DNA of 42,711 nucleotides from Paraburkholderia piptadeniae (GTDB taxonomy: Bacteria > Pseudomonadota > Gammaproteobacteria > Burkholderiales > Burkholderiaceae), in NCBI RefSeq assembly GCF_900007165.1, contig NZ_CYGY02000005.1:1-42711 (forward strand), in the 5' to 3' direction. Below the pieces are notes generated by a model. The model was given only the letters and a program-made list of their open reading frames with translations. It made no database searches and was not told the origin of the DNA. Position numbers and translations under genes: made by a program. Shown piece after piece: positions 36,031-42,711 of the stretch; the first letter of the stretch is position 1; every line of letters begins with the position of its first letter.

Positions 36031-36777
36031 ATGCGAATCGCCCTTATTGAGCCAGACCTGCGGCATGCGGAAATCGTCGGCCGGCTATTGTTTGCCGGTG
36101 GGCATGCCTGTCACCACTTTTCCGCCAGCGCACCGTTTCTGGCGGGCGCTGCTCGCGAATTCTTCGATCTGCTCGTCACCGACGCCTTTTGCGGCGACGC
36201 AGCCGCAGAAGACGTCATCGCGCGCGTGCGCGAGGTGCTGCCGGGCTTGCCCGTCGTGGTGCTGATGACGTCGCCGCGCGAAAGCGAACTGGTTGCGACA
36301 TTGCAGGCGGGCGCCGACGACTGCCTGTCGAAACCCGCGCGCGGTCCCGAGATGCTGGCGCGCATCGACGCGCTGATGCGCCGGGCCGGCATCCGCCGTC
36401 CGCGCAATCGTGCGCGCGAAATGTTCGGCGAATACGCGTTCGATGCAGCCCGCTCGGTCGTCACGTTTCGGGGCCAGAGCGTCGCGCTGACGCCGAAGGA
36501 ACTCCAGTTCGCGCTGCTGCTGTTCACCAATATGTCGCGTGCCGTTTCGCGCGCGCACATCCTCGAAACCGTCTGGTCGCGCCGCCGCGACGTTAAGTCG
36601 CGCACGCTCGATACCCACGCGTCGCGCATCAGGACCAAGCTCGAATTGCGGCCGGAATTCGGCTACACGCTGGTTCCGCTGTATGGCTACGGCTACCGTC
36701 TGGACCAGATTCCCGTAGAAAAGTCGGATGGCGCGGATAAGGCCCTCGCCAATGAAAGATTCATGGAAACGCTATAA
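36031..36777 (+). CDS. OmpR-family response regulator with an atypical receiver
   Basis: 248 residues. Receiver domain 1-118: LIEPDLRHAE with Glu7 then Pro8 where most receivers have two acidic residues, a candidate phospho-acceptor Asp51 in DLLVTDAF, Thr80 in VVLMTSPRE, and Lys101 in DDCLSKPA. The C-terminal winged helix is VALTPKELQFALLLFTNM, VSRAHILETVWSRRRDVKS, SRTLDTHASRIRTKL and TLVPLYGYGYRL. No histidine kinase gene is adjacent, so it is an orphan. The start has no visible ribosome-binding site. The 196 bases upstream contain a T-run near 35905 but no clear promoter. Its stop codon lies inside the likely hemA -10 box. Confidence 0.87.
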   Translation: MRIALIEPDLRHAEIVGRLLFAGGHACHHFSASAPFLAGAAREFFDLLVTDAFCGDAAAEDVIARVREVLPGLPVVVLMTSPRESELVATLQAGADDCLSKPARGPEMLARIDALMRRAGIRRPRNRAREMFGEYAFDAARSVVTFRGQSVALTPKELQFALLLFTNMSRAVSRAHILETVWSRRRDVKSRTLDTHASRIRTKLELRPEFGYTLVPLYGYGYRLDQIPVEKSDGADKALANERFMETL

Positions 36778-36778
36778 T
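36773..36778 (+). promoter_or_regulatory. Probable hemA -10 box
   Basis: A perfect TATAAT overlaps the stop codon of the response-regulator gene. The position 17 bases upstream (CAATGA) is a poor -35, so an activator or another sigma contact may be needed. Transcription would start near 36785, about 47 bases before the hemA GTG. Confidence 0.45.
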
Positions 36779-36831
36779 ATTGGGCCTAACCATAGCCCCA
36801 ATACGTCGCCTTGCAAGGCCGTAGCGTCCCC

Positions 36832-38121
36832 GTGCAACTCTTAACGATCGGAATCAATCACCACACCGCGCCCGTCGCCTTGCGCGAGCGCGTGGCGTTT
36901 CCGCTCGAACAGATCAAGCCGGCGCTCTCGACGTTCAAGGACATCTTCCTCGGCCGCACGGCCCGTACTGCGCCGGAAGCGGCGATCCTGTCGACCTGCA
37001 ACCGCACCGAGCTGTACTGCGCCACCGACGACCACGCCGCCCGCGAAGCGGCGATCCACTGGCTGTCGAAGTACCACAACATCGCCGTCGATGAACTCGC
37101 GCCGCACGTGTATGCACTGCCGCAGTCCGAAGCCGTGCGCCATGCGTTTCGCGTCGCGTCGGGGCTCGACTCGATGGTGCTCGGCGAGACGCAGATCGTC
37201 GGCCAGATGAAGGACGCCGTACGCACCGCTTCGGAAGCCGGCGCGCTTGGCACGTACCTGAACCAGCTGTTCCAGCGCACGTTCGCCGTCGCGAAAGAGG
37301 TGCGGACCACGACTGAAATCGGGGCGCAATCGGTTTCGATGGCAGCGGCCTCCGTGCGCCTCGCGCAGCGCATTTTCGACAAGGTATCGAACCAGCGCGT
37401 GCTGTTCATCGGCGCGGGCGAAATGATCGAGCTATGCGCGACGCACTTTGCCGCGCAGCAGCCGCGTGAACTGGTCGTCGCGAACCGCACGGCCGAGCGC
37501 GGCGAACGCCTCGCCGGCCGCTTCAACGGCCGCGCGATTCCGCTGTCCGAACTGCCCGCGCGCATGCACGAATTCGACATCATCGTGTCGTGCACGGCGT
37601 CCACGCTGCCCATCATCGGCTTGGGCGCCGTCGAGCGCGCGGTGAAAGCGCGCCGTCACCGGCCCATCTTCATGGTCGATCTCGCCGTTCCGCGCGACAT
37701 CGAACCGGAAGTCGGCAAGCTCGAAGACGTGTTCCTGTACACCGTCGACGATCTCGGCGCGATCGTCCGCGAAGGCAATGCGTCGCGACAAGCCGCCGTC
37801 GCGCAAGCCGAAACGATCATCGAGACGCGCGTGCAGAATTTCATGCAGTGGCTCGACGCGCGCAGCATCGTGCCCGTCATCCGCCACATGCATACGCAGG
37901 CCGACGCGCTGCGCCGCGCCGAAGTCGAGAAAGCGCAGAAGATGCTCGCGCGCGGCGACGACCCCGCCGTCGTGCTCGAGGCGCTGTCTCAAGCGCTGAC
38001 GAACAAGCTGATCCACGGTCCGACGCACGCGCTCAACCGCGCCAGCAGCGAAAACCGCGATCAACTCATCGAGCTGATGGGCGGCTTCTACAAACACGCT
38101 CATTCTTCGTCGGAGCGTTAG
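36832..38121 (+). CDS. hemA: Glutamyl-tRNA reductase
   Basis: 429 residues from GTG 36832, which begins [19 protein letters not shown], the normal N terminus of the family; a TTG 21 bases upstream is the only longer option. The catalytic nucleophile is Cys56 in [12 protein letters not shown]. Substrate-binding [18 protein letters not shown] and the NADPH domain [31 protein letters not shown] follow. The C-terminal dimerisation helix contains the [12 protein letters not shown] motif. HemA reduces glutamyl-tRNA to glutamate-1-semialdehyde, the committed step of tetrapyrrole synthesis. The gene precedes prfA by 144 bases, as in many proteobacteria. Confidence 0.95.
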   Translation: MQLLTIGINHHTAPVALRERVAFPLEQIKPALSTFKDIFLGRTARTAPEAAILSTCNRTELYCATDDHAAREAAIHWLSKYHNIAVDELAPHVYALPQSEAVRHAFRVASGLDSMVLGETQIVGQMKDAVRTASEAGALGTYLNQLFQRTFAVAKEVRTTTEIGAQSVSMAAASVRLAQRIFDKVSNQRVLFIGAGEMIELCATHFAAQQPRELVVANRTAERGERLAGRFNGRAIPLSELPARMHEFDIIVSCTASTLPIIGLGAVERAVKARRHRPIFMVDLAVPRDIEPEVGKLEDVFLYTVDDLGAIVREGNASRQAAVAQAETIIETRVQNFMQWLDARSIVPVIRHMHTQADALRRAEVEKAQKMLARGDDPAVVLEALSQALTNKLIHGPTHALNRASSENRDQLIELMGGFYKHAHSSSER

Positions 38122-38265
38122 CGGCGCTCCACGCCGACACATCGCGCGTGTTGCCGTCCAGGCCCGCACGATGCCTTATCCGCAGCGTCCCGGGCATTCG
38201 TCCCCGGCTTTCGTCCCGAATCCCGAATCCAGCGTTCCTTTGCGGAGTCCGCTCCGACCGCCCCA

Positions 38266-39348
38266 ATGAAAACGAGCATGCAAGCCAAGCTCGACCAGCT
38301 CACCACCCGGCTGGCCGAACTGAACGACCTGTTGAGCCGCGAAGACATCACGTCGAGCATCGAGCAATACCGCAAGCTCACGCGCGAGCACGCGGAACTG
38401 CAGCCTGTCGTCGAACAATACGGTCTGTGGCGCCAGGCGCTGAACGATGCGGCGACGGCACAGGAACTGCTGTCGGATGCATCGATGAAGGATTTCGCGG
38501 AAGAGGAAATCCGCACGGCGCGCGATCAGATGGAAAAGTTAGAAGGCGAGCTGCAGAAGATGCTGCTGCCTAAAGACCCGAACGACGACCGCAACATCTT
38601 CCTCGAAATCCGCGCGGGCACGGGCGGCGACGAGTCCGCGCTTTTCGCAGGCGACCTGCTGCGCATGTACCTGCGCTACGCGGAGCGCAACCGCTGGCAG
38701 GTCGAGATGATGTCGGCGAGCGAATCGGATCTGGGCGGCTACAAGGAAGTGATCGTGCGGATCGCGGGCGACGCCGCGTACTCGAAGCTCAAGTTCGAAT
38801 CGGGAGGCCATCGCGTGCAGCGCGTGCCGGCGACGGAAACGCAGGGCCGCATCCACACGTCGGCGTGCACGGTCGCGGTGATGCCGGAAGCGGACGAAAT
38901 CGGCGAGGTCGAGATCAATCCCGCCGATCTTCGCATCGACACGTTCCGTGCGTCCGGCGCGGGCGGCCAGCACATCAACAAGACCGATTCGGCCGTGCGC
39001 GTGACGCACCTGCCGACGGGCATCGTCGTCGAATGTCAGGACGATCGCTCGCAGCACAAGAACAAGGATCGCGCGCTGAAGGTGCTCGCCGCGCGCATCA
39101 AGGACAAGCAGTACCACGAGCAGCACGCGAAGGAAGCTGCGACGCGCAAGAGCCTGATCGGCTCGGGCGACCGCTCGGAGCGCATTCGCACCTATAACTT
39201 TCCGCAAGGCCGTCTCACGGATCACCGGATCAACCTGACGCTGTATCGCCTCGAAGCGATCATGGCAGGCGATCTCGACGAACTGATCGCGGCGCTCGTG
39301 TCCGAGCATCAGGCGGAATTGCTGGCGTCGCTCGGCGACGCGGACTGA
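38266..39348 (+). CDS. prfA: Peptide chain release factor 1
   Basis: 360 residues, the same as most RF1 proteins. The stop-codon recognition motif PAT is at 188-190 ([15 protein letters not shown]), diagnostic for RF1 over RF2 (SPF). The peptidyl-hydrolysis motif GGQ is at 233-235 in [15 protein letters not shown]. It releases peptides at UAA and UAG. ATG 38266 gives [12 protein letters not shown], matching E. coli RF1 at residue 1. It is followed nine bases later by prmC, which methylates the Gln of GGQ. Confidence 0.97.
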   Translation: MKTSMQAKLDQLTTRLAELNDLLSREDITSSIEQYRKLTREHAELQPVVEQYGLWRQALNDAATAQELLSDASMKDFAEEEIRTARDQMEKLEGELQKMLLPKDPNDDRNIFLEIRAGTGGDESALFAGDLLRMYLRYAERNRWQVEMMSASESDLGGYKEVIVRIAGDAAYSKLKFESGGHRVQRVPATETQGRIHTSACTVAVMPEADEIGEVEINPADLRIDTFRASGAGGQHINKTDSAVRVTHLPTGIVVECQDDRSQHKNKDRALKVLAARIKDKQYHEQHAKEAATRKSLIGSGDRSERIRTYNFPQGRLTDHRINLTLYRLEAIMAGDLDELIAALVSEHQAELLASLGDAD

Positions 39349-39357
39349 GCCGCCCGC

Positions 39358-40206
39358 ATGAATACAGCCGATACCGTCGCTACGCTGCTGCGCGCGTCGC
39401 CGTTGCCTGCGCTCGAAGCGCGCATTCTGCTCGGGCACGCGCTCGGCTGGCGCCGCACCGAACTGATCACGCACGCCGACGACGCGCTCGATCCGCAAAA
39501 AGTCGCGGCGTTCCTCCAGTTGCAAGCGAGACGCGTCGCCGGCGAGCCCATTGCGCAGCTCATCGGATCGCGTGAATTCTTCGGGCTCGATTTCGACGTC
39601 ACGAGCGATGTGCTCATTCCCCGTCCCGAAACCGAATTGCTCGTCGAAACGGCCGTGCAGGCGCTCGAAGCGTATGCGGCGCGCGCTCGCGTGCTCGATC
39701 TCGGCACGGGCACGGGCGCGATCGCCGTGTCGATTGCGTGGTCGCGCCCCGATGCGCGGGTCTGGGCCGTCGACCGGTCGACGGAAGCACTGGCCGTTGC
39801 CACGCGCAATGCGATCCGGCTGCTCGAGCCGAAGCGCCCCGGCGGTGACGTGCAGTTCGCGCAAGGCGACTGGTACGGCGCGCTCGACCCCTCGCTTACG
39901 TTCGATGTGATCGTCAGCAACCCGCCGTATATCGCGAGCGGCGATCCGCATCTGTCGCAAGGCGATCTGCGTTTCGAGCCGCGCGGCGCACTCACCGACG
40001 AGGCCGATGGCCTATCGGCGATCCACGCGATCGTCGCGGGCGCGCCGCCGAGGCTCGCGCGCGATGGCGTGCTGTGGATGGAACACGGCTACGACCAGGC
40101 GGAAGCCGTGCGCGAGATTCTGGCGGCGCAAGGCTTCGCCGATGTCCGTTCCGAGTGCGATCTGGCCGGCATCGAACGCATCAGCGGCGGGCGCTGGCCG
40201 GGCTGA
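39358..40206 (+). CDS. prmC: Release factor glutamine methyltransferase
   Basis: 282 residues. An N-terminal helical domain ([20 protein letters not shown]) binds the release factor. The methyltransferase domain has [13 protein letters not shown], the SAM motif [16 protein letters not shown] (112-127) and the catalytic NPPY at 188-191. PrmC methylates the Gln of the GGQ motif of RF1 and RF2. Its place directly behind prfA and before grxD is standard for Burkholderiales. Confidence 0.96.
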   Translation: MNTADTVATLLRASPLPALEARILLGHALGWRRTELITHADDALDPQKVAAFLQLQARRVAGEPIAQLIGSREFFGLDFDVTSDVLIPRPETELLVETAVQALEAYAARARVLDLGTGTGAIAVSIAWSRPDARVWAVDRSTEALAVATRNAIRLLEPKRPGGDVQFAQGDWYGALDPSLTFDVIVSNPPYIASGDPHLSQGDLRFEPRGALTDEADGLSAIHAIVAGAPPRLARDGVLWMEHGYDQAEAVREILAAQGFADVRSECDLAGIERISGGRWPG

Positions 40207-40307
40207 CACGCAACCACATCACGCCGATTCCGCCACCGGCCGGCATCTGCGAAATCCGCTATCATTTGACTCTATCCCCAACACATACCGGAACCGCAAG
40301 GTCAGTC

Positions 40308-40619
40308 ATGGACACGCAACAACGCATCAAGCAAATCGTCGACGAAAACTCCGTCGTGCTTTTCATGAAAGGCAACGCGCAATTCCCGATGTGCGGCTTC
40401 TCGGGCCGAGCGGTGCAAATCCTGAAGGCATGCGGCGTCGATCAGTTCAAGACGGTCAACGTCCTCGAAGACGAAGCCGTGCGCCAAGGGATCAAGGAAT
40501 TCTCGAACTGGCCGACCATCCCGCAGCTGTACGTCAAGGGTGAATTCGTCGGCGGCTCGGACATCATGATGGAGATGTATCAGTCGGGCGAACTGCAGCA
40601 GCTCTTCGCCGCAGCCTGA
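40308..40619 (+). CDS. grxD: Monothiol glutaredoxin Grx4
   Basis: 103 residues. The active site CGFS has Cys29 in [13 protein letters not shown]. The glutathione-binding features [27 protein letters not shown] and the short C-terminal helix follow. Proteins of this type hold a [2Fe-2S] cluster between two subunits and two glutathiones and pass it to acceptor proteins, often with BolA. ATG 40308 is chosen since the family N terminus ([11 protein letters not shown]) starts there. It is 101 bases from prmC. A TTGACT hexamer at 40266-40271 in that space lacks a clear -10. Confidence 0.95.
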   Translation: MDTQQRIKQIVDENSVVLFMKGNAQFPMCGFSGRAVQILKACGVDQFKTVNVLEDEAVRQGIKEFSNWPTIPQLYVKGEFVGGSDIMMEMYQSGELQQLFAAA

Positions 40620-40644
40620 TTCACGCAGACGGGCGCCGCACGCC

Positions 40645-41244
40645 ATGGAACCTCGCGCAGCGGCGCCACGTCGTCTCATCATCGCCATCACGGGAGCGAC
40701 GGGCGCGATCTACGGCGTCCGGCTGCTTCAAACGCTGCGCAAGCTTGGCGGCGTCGAGAGTCATCTGCTGATCTCCAGCGCAGGGTGGCTCAATATCCAG
40801 CACGAACTCGAGTTGTCGCGTGAAGACGTGCATTCGTTCGCGGATGTCGTTCACTCCGTGCGCGACGTCGGCGCAAGCATCGCGTCGGGCTCGTTCGCGA
40901 CGGACGGCATGATCATCGCGCCCTGCTCGATGAAAACGCTCGCGAGCGTTGCGCACGGACTCTCCGACAATCTCATCACGCGTGCCGCCGATGTCACGCT
41001 CAAGGAGCGTCGACGACTCGTGCTGATGGTTCGCGAAACGCCGTTCAATCTCGCGCATCTGCGCAACATGACGGCCGTCACCGAAATGGGCGGCGTGATC
41101 TTTCCGCCGTTGCCCGCCTTCTACAACCGGCCGGCAACGATCGACCAGATGGTCGACGACACCGTCGCGCGCGTGCTCGATCTGTTCGCGCTCGGCCCGG
41201 CGATCGCGCCGGCGTGGCAAGGGCTGAATAATCCGGCGCAATAA
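40645..41244 (+). CDS. ubiX: Flavin prenyltransferase UbiX
   Basis: 199 residues of the UbiX/Pad1 flavoprotein family. The phosphate-binding loop is IIAITGATGAIYGVRLLQTL (11-30). GSFATDGMIIAPCSMKTLAS, LSDNLITRAADVTLKERRRL and MVRETPFNLAHLRNM are family signatures for the flavin and dimethylallyl-phosphate site. It makes prenylated FMN, the cofactor for the UbiD decarboxylase in ubiquinone synthesis. It begins 25 bases after grxD and is probably the last gene of the hemA-ubiX run. Confidence 0.95.
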   Translation: MEPRAAAPRRLIIAITGATGAIYGVRLLQTLRKLGGVESHLLISSAGWLNIQHELELSREDVHSFADVVHSVRDVGASIASGSFATDGMIIAPCSMKTLASVAHGLSDNLITRAADVTLKERRRLVLMVRETPFNLAHLRNMTAVTEMGGVIFPPLPAFYNRPATIDQMVDDTVARVLDLFALGPAIAPAWQGLNNPAQ

Positions 41245-41409
41245 GCCGGGCGCGGTTGTCTCACCTCACTGGCCGCACGAGCCGACCATTCGGCTGAATT
41301 CGCAACAGCGGCGAGACAATCAAATCCGCCTTGAGCCGTTTATCAATCGCGAGTGCGGCCTTATATTCGCATCAACGAAACCTTTCCGGCCTCAACGGCC
41401 CGCACCGCC

Positions 41410-42195
41410 ATGACCCGCTTGCCCTCCCTCTTCCTGTCGCACGGCGCACCGACGCTGCCGATCGATCCGTCGATGCCGCGCGAGCAATTCGCGTCGCTTT
41501 CCGCCGAAGTGCCGCGCCCGAAGGCGATCCTGATGCTGTCCGCGCACTGGGGCACGTTGCAGCCCGCCGCCAGCACGTCGGACGCGCCCGAGACGATTCA
41601 CGACTTTTACGGCTTTCCGCGTGAGCTGTATGAGATCCAGTACCCGGCGCCGGGCGCGCCCGACGTCGCGCGGCGCGCGGCGGAATTGCTTGGCGAACAG
41701 GGCATGCCGACAGCGACGCAGCCGCACGGCCTCGATCACGGCGCGTGGGTGCCGATGCTGCTGATGTTCCCGGATGCCGACGTGCCGATCGCCCAGTTGT
41801 CGATCCAGCCGCGGCTCGATCCTGCGCATCACTTCCGCGTGGGGCGCGTGCTGCGTCCGCTACAGGCCGAGGGCGTGATGATCGTCGGTTCCGGCCAGAT
41901 CACGCACAATCTGCGCGAGGCGGATTTTTCGGCGCGGCCCGAGGATGCCGATCCGCGCGTCACTGAATTCACCGACTGGTTCGAGACGCGCCTTGCCGCC
42001 CGCGATATCGACGCGCTGCTCGACTATCGCCGCCAGGCGCCGCACGCCGCGTTCATGCATCCGACCGACGAGCACCTGTTGCCGGTATTCGCGGCACTCG
42101 GCGCGGCAGCCGACGATTACAAGCTCGGCGTTCAATCGCTGGGGACGTTCCAGCGCTCGCTGGCGATGACGAACTACGTGTTCGGCAACGCGTAA
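41410..42195 (+). CDS. Class III extradiol dioxygenase (LigB/DODA, YgiD-like)
   Basis: 261 residues. Metal-ligand histidine motifs are FLSHGAPTLP with His11, ILMLSAHWGTLQ with His46 and the HGLDHGAWVPM loop with His106 and His110; VGSGQITHNLRE adds another conserved His. This matches the 4,5-DOPA dioxygenase/YgiD group of the LigB family, which cleaves catechol-type rings using a metal ion. YgiD binds Zn and has DOPA 4,5-cleaving activity, but the natural substrate in bacteria is unsure. ATG 41410 is chosen by family alignment; an upstream start at 41353 would add an unrelated tail. It is followed by a strong terminator. Confidence 0.88.
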   Translation: MTRLPSLFLSHGAPTLPIDPSMPREQFASLSAEVPRPKAILMLSAHWGTLQPAASTSDAPETIHDFYGFPRELYEIQYPAPGAPDVARRAAELLGEQGMPTATQPHGLDHGAWVPMLLMFPDADVPIAQLSIQPRLDPAHHFRVGRVLRPLQAEGVMIVGSGQITHNLREADFSARPEDADPRVTEFTDWFETRLAARDIDALLDYRRQAPHAAFMHPTDEHLLPVFAALGAAADDYKLGVQSLGTFQRSLAMTNYVFGNA

Positions 42196-42217
42196 GCGCC
42201 GCTATCGCTGGACGAGA

Positions 42218-42248
42218 AAAAGCCCGCCAGGATTTCTGGCGGGCTTTT
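42218..42248. terminator. Bidirectional terminator between dioxygenase and permease
   Basis: AAAAGCCCGCCAG (42218-42230) and CTGGCGGGCTTTT (42236-42248) form a perfect 13-bp stem with a five-base loop, bounded by A- and T-runs. It ends the rightward dioxygenase transcript and the leftward permease transcript. Confidence 0.93.
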
Positions 42249-42277
42249 GCTTTAGCGAATCAGGCAATTCGCGGCGA

Positions 42278-42711
42278 TCAGACGCCGATGCCTTCGAGAA
42301 TCTCGTCTTGCGCTTCGCGCTCGTCCAGATACCCGGTGCGATAGCCCGTATGCACACCCCAGTAATAGAACACGAGCGAGAACACGATCACAACCAGCAT
42401 GTCCCAGCCATACGGCAACAGCCCCATCCCGCCGAACTGCTTGCTGCCGATCAGCGACAGGATCGCCATGCCCGGCAGATACGCGACCAGCCACCACGCC
42501 GCCTTCAGGTCCTGGTTGAAGCCCGTGAAGCCCGACTTCGCCTGGAAGTAGAAGAACACCGGCAGCGCGACGACCATCAGCAGGATGATCTCGCCCGTCA
42601 GCGGCCACTTCGCCCAGTACAGGATCAGCGACGCGCACACGAACGCGAACGGCGCGATCACGCCCATGCCCGGAATGTGCAGCGGACGCTCGAGGTCCGT
42701 CGCCGAGCGGC
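42278..42711 (-). CDS. APC-superfamily amino-acid permease, C-terminal part
   Basis: About 144 residues of the C-terminal part; the 5' end lies beyond the window, as the frame stays open to base 42709 (ATDLERPLHIPG upstream of the first internal Met). Three to four membrane helices are visible (VIAPFAFVCASLILYWAKWP, EIILLMVVALPVFFYF, AAWWLVAYLPGMAILSLIG, MLVVIVFSLVFYYWGV), then a charged tail with DEREAQDEILEG. LERPLHIPGMGVIAPF resembles the RPF-type segment before the last helices in amino-acid permeases of the aspartate:proton symporter group. The substrate is not determinable from this part. Confidence 0.78.
   Translation of the reverse strand, partial: RSATDLERPLHIPGMGVIAPFAFVCASLILYWAKWPLTGEIILLMVVALPVFFYFQAKSGFTGFNQDLKAAWWLVAYLPGMAILSLIGSKQFGGMGLLPYGWDMLVVIVFSLVFYYWGVHTGYRTGYLDEREAQDEILEGIGV

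Noticed and set aside
36785..36831. Riboswitch or leader element before hemA
   Set aside because: Only about 47 bases with no convincing paired structure.
40266..40294. grxD promoter with TTGACT
   Set aside because: No acceptable -10 hexamer at 16-18 bases.

Overview
The window is 42.7 kb of GC-rich chromosome from a betaproteobacterium of the Burkholderia sensu lato group, most likely Paraburkholderia or Caballeronia. This rests on the gene orders paaN-J-G-I-K with divergent paaF, apaG/rpe/gph/trpEGDC, dsbC/ubiH-like and hemA-prfA-prmC-grxD-ubiX, on protein similarity recognised by eye, and on repeated intergenic elements of a kind I associate with Paraburkholderia. Nearly all genes are core chromosomal genes. 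I see no transposase, integrase, phage gene, rRNA or tRNA.

Layout. 1-6.7 kb: lower phenylacetate catabolism (paaF leftward; paaN, paaJ, paaG, paaI, paaK rightward) with a TetR-type palindrome between the divergent units. 6.8-8.5 kb: mltA, a small membrane protein and apaG. 8.8-14.6 kb: rpe, gph, then a tryptophan operon trpL-trpE-trpG-trpD-trpC; the leader peptide has a Trp-rich end and is followed by an attenuator-like hairpin pair. 14.6-18.9 kb: CYTH protein, ung, azoR and an M61 peptidase with a PDZ domain. 19.0-19.35 kb: seven tandem 50-bp hairpin repeats. 19.4-23.8 kb: dsbC, a UbiH-family hydroxylase, an unknown lipoprotein and ychF. 24.0-28.5 kb: the glycerol-3-phosphate ABC importer ugpBAEC, whose leader carries another copy of the 50-bp repeat. 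28.5-29.4 kb: a gene-free inverted repeat of about 960 bp built of tandem 102-bp units. 29.5-35.8 kb: ettA, an AsmA-like protein, HAD and isochorismatase-family hydrolases, a three-domain aminopeptidase P and a small membrane protein. 36.0-41.2 kb: an orphan response regulator, then hemA, prfA, prmC, grxD and ubiX. 41.4 kb to the end: a LigB/DODA-type dioxygenase and the C-terminal part of an amino-acid permease.

How the genes work together. PaaK activates phenylacetate to its CoA ester. PaaG isomerises the epoxide made by PaaABCE (not in this window) to the oxepin. PaaN is an aldehyde-dehydrogenase-like protein of the ring-cleavage step, PaaF and PaaJ carry out the beta-oxidation-like steps to succinyl-CoA and acetyl-CoA, and PaaI rescues stalled CoA esters. 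TrpE/G, TrpD and TrpC take chorismate to indole-3-glycerol phosphate, while trpF, trpB and trpA are not here. HemA opens tetrapyrrole synthesis, and PrfA with its methylase PrmC forms a translation-termination pair.

The least explained content is non-coding: two structured repeat families, one with compensatory stem changes between copies and one forming a very large inverted repeat, plus the trp attenuator and several structured intercistronic spacers. No novel protein-coding system is evident.
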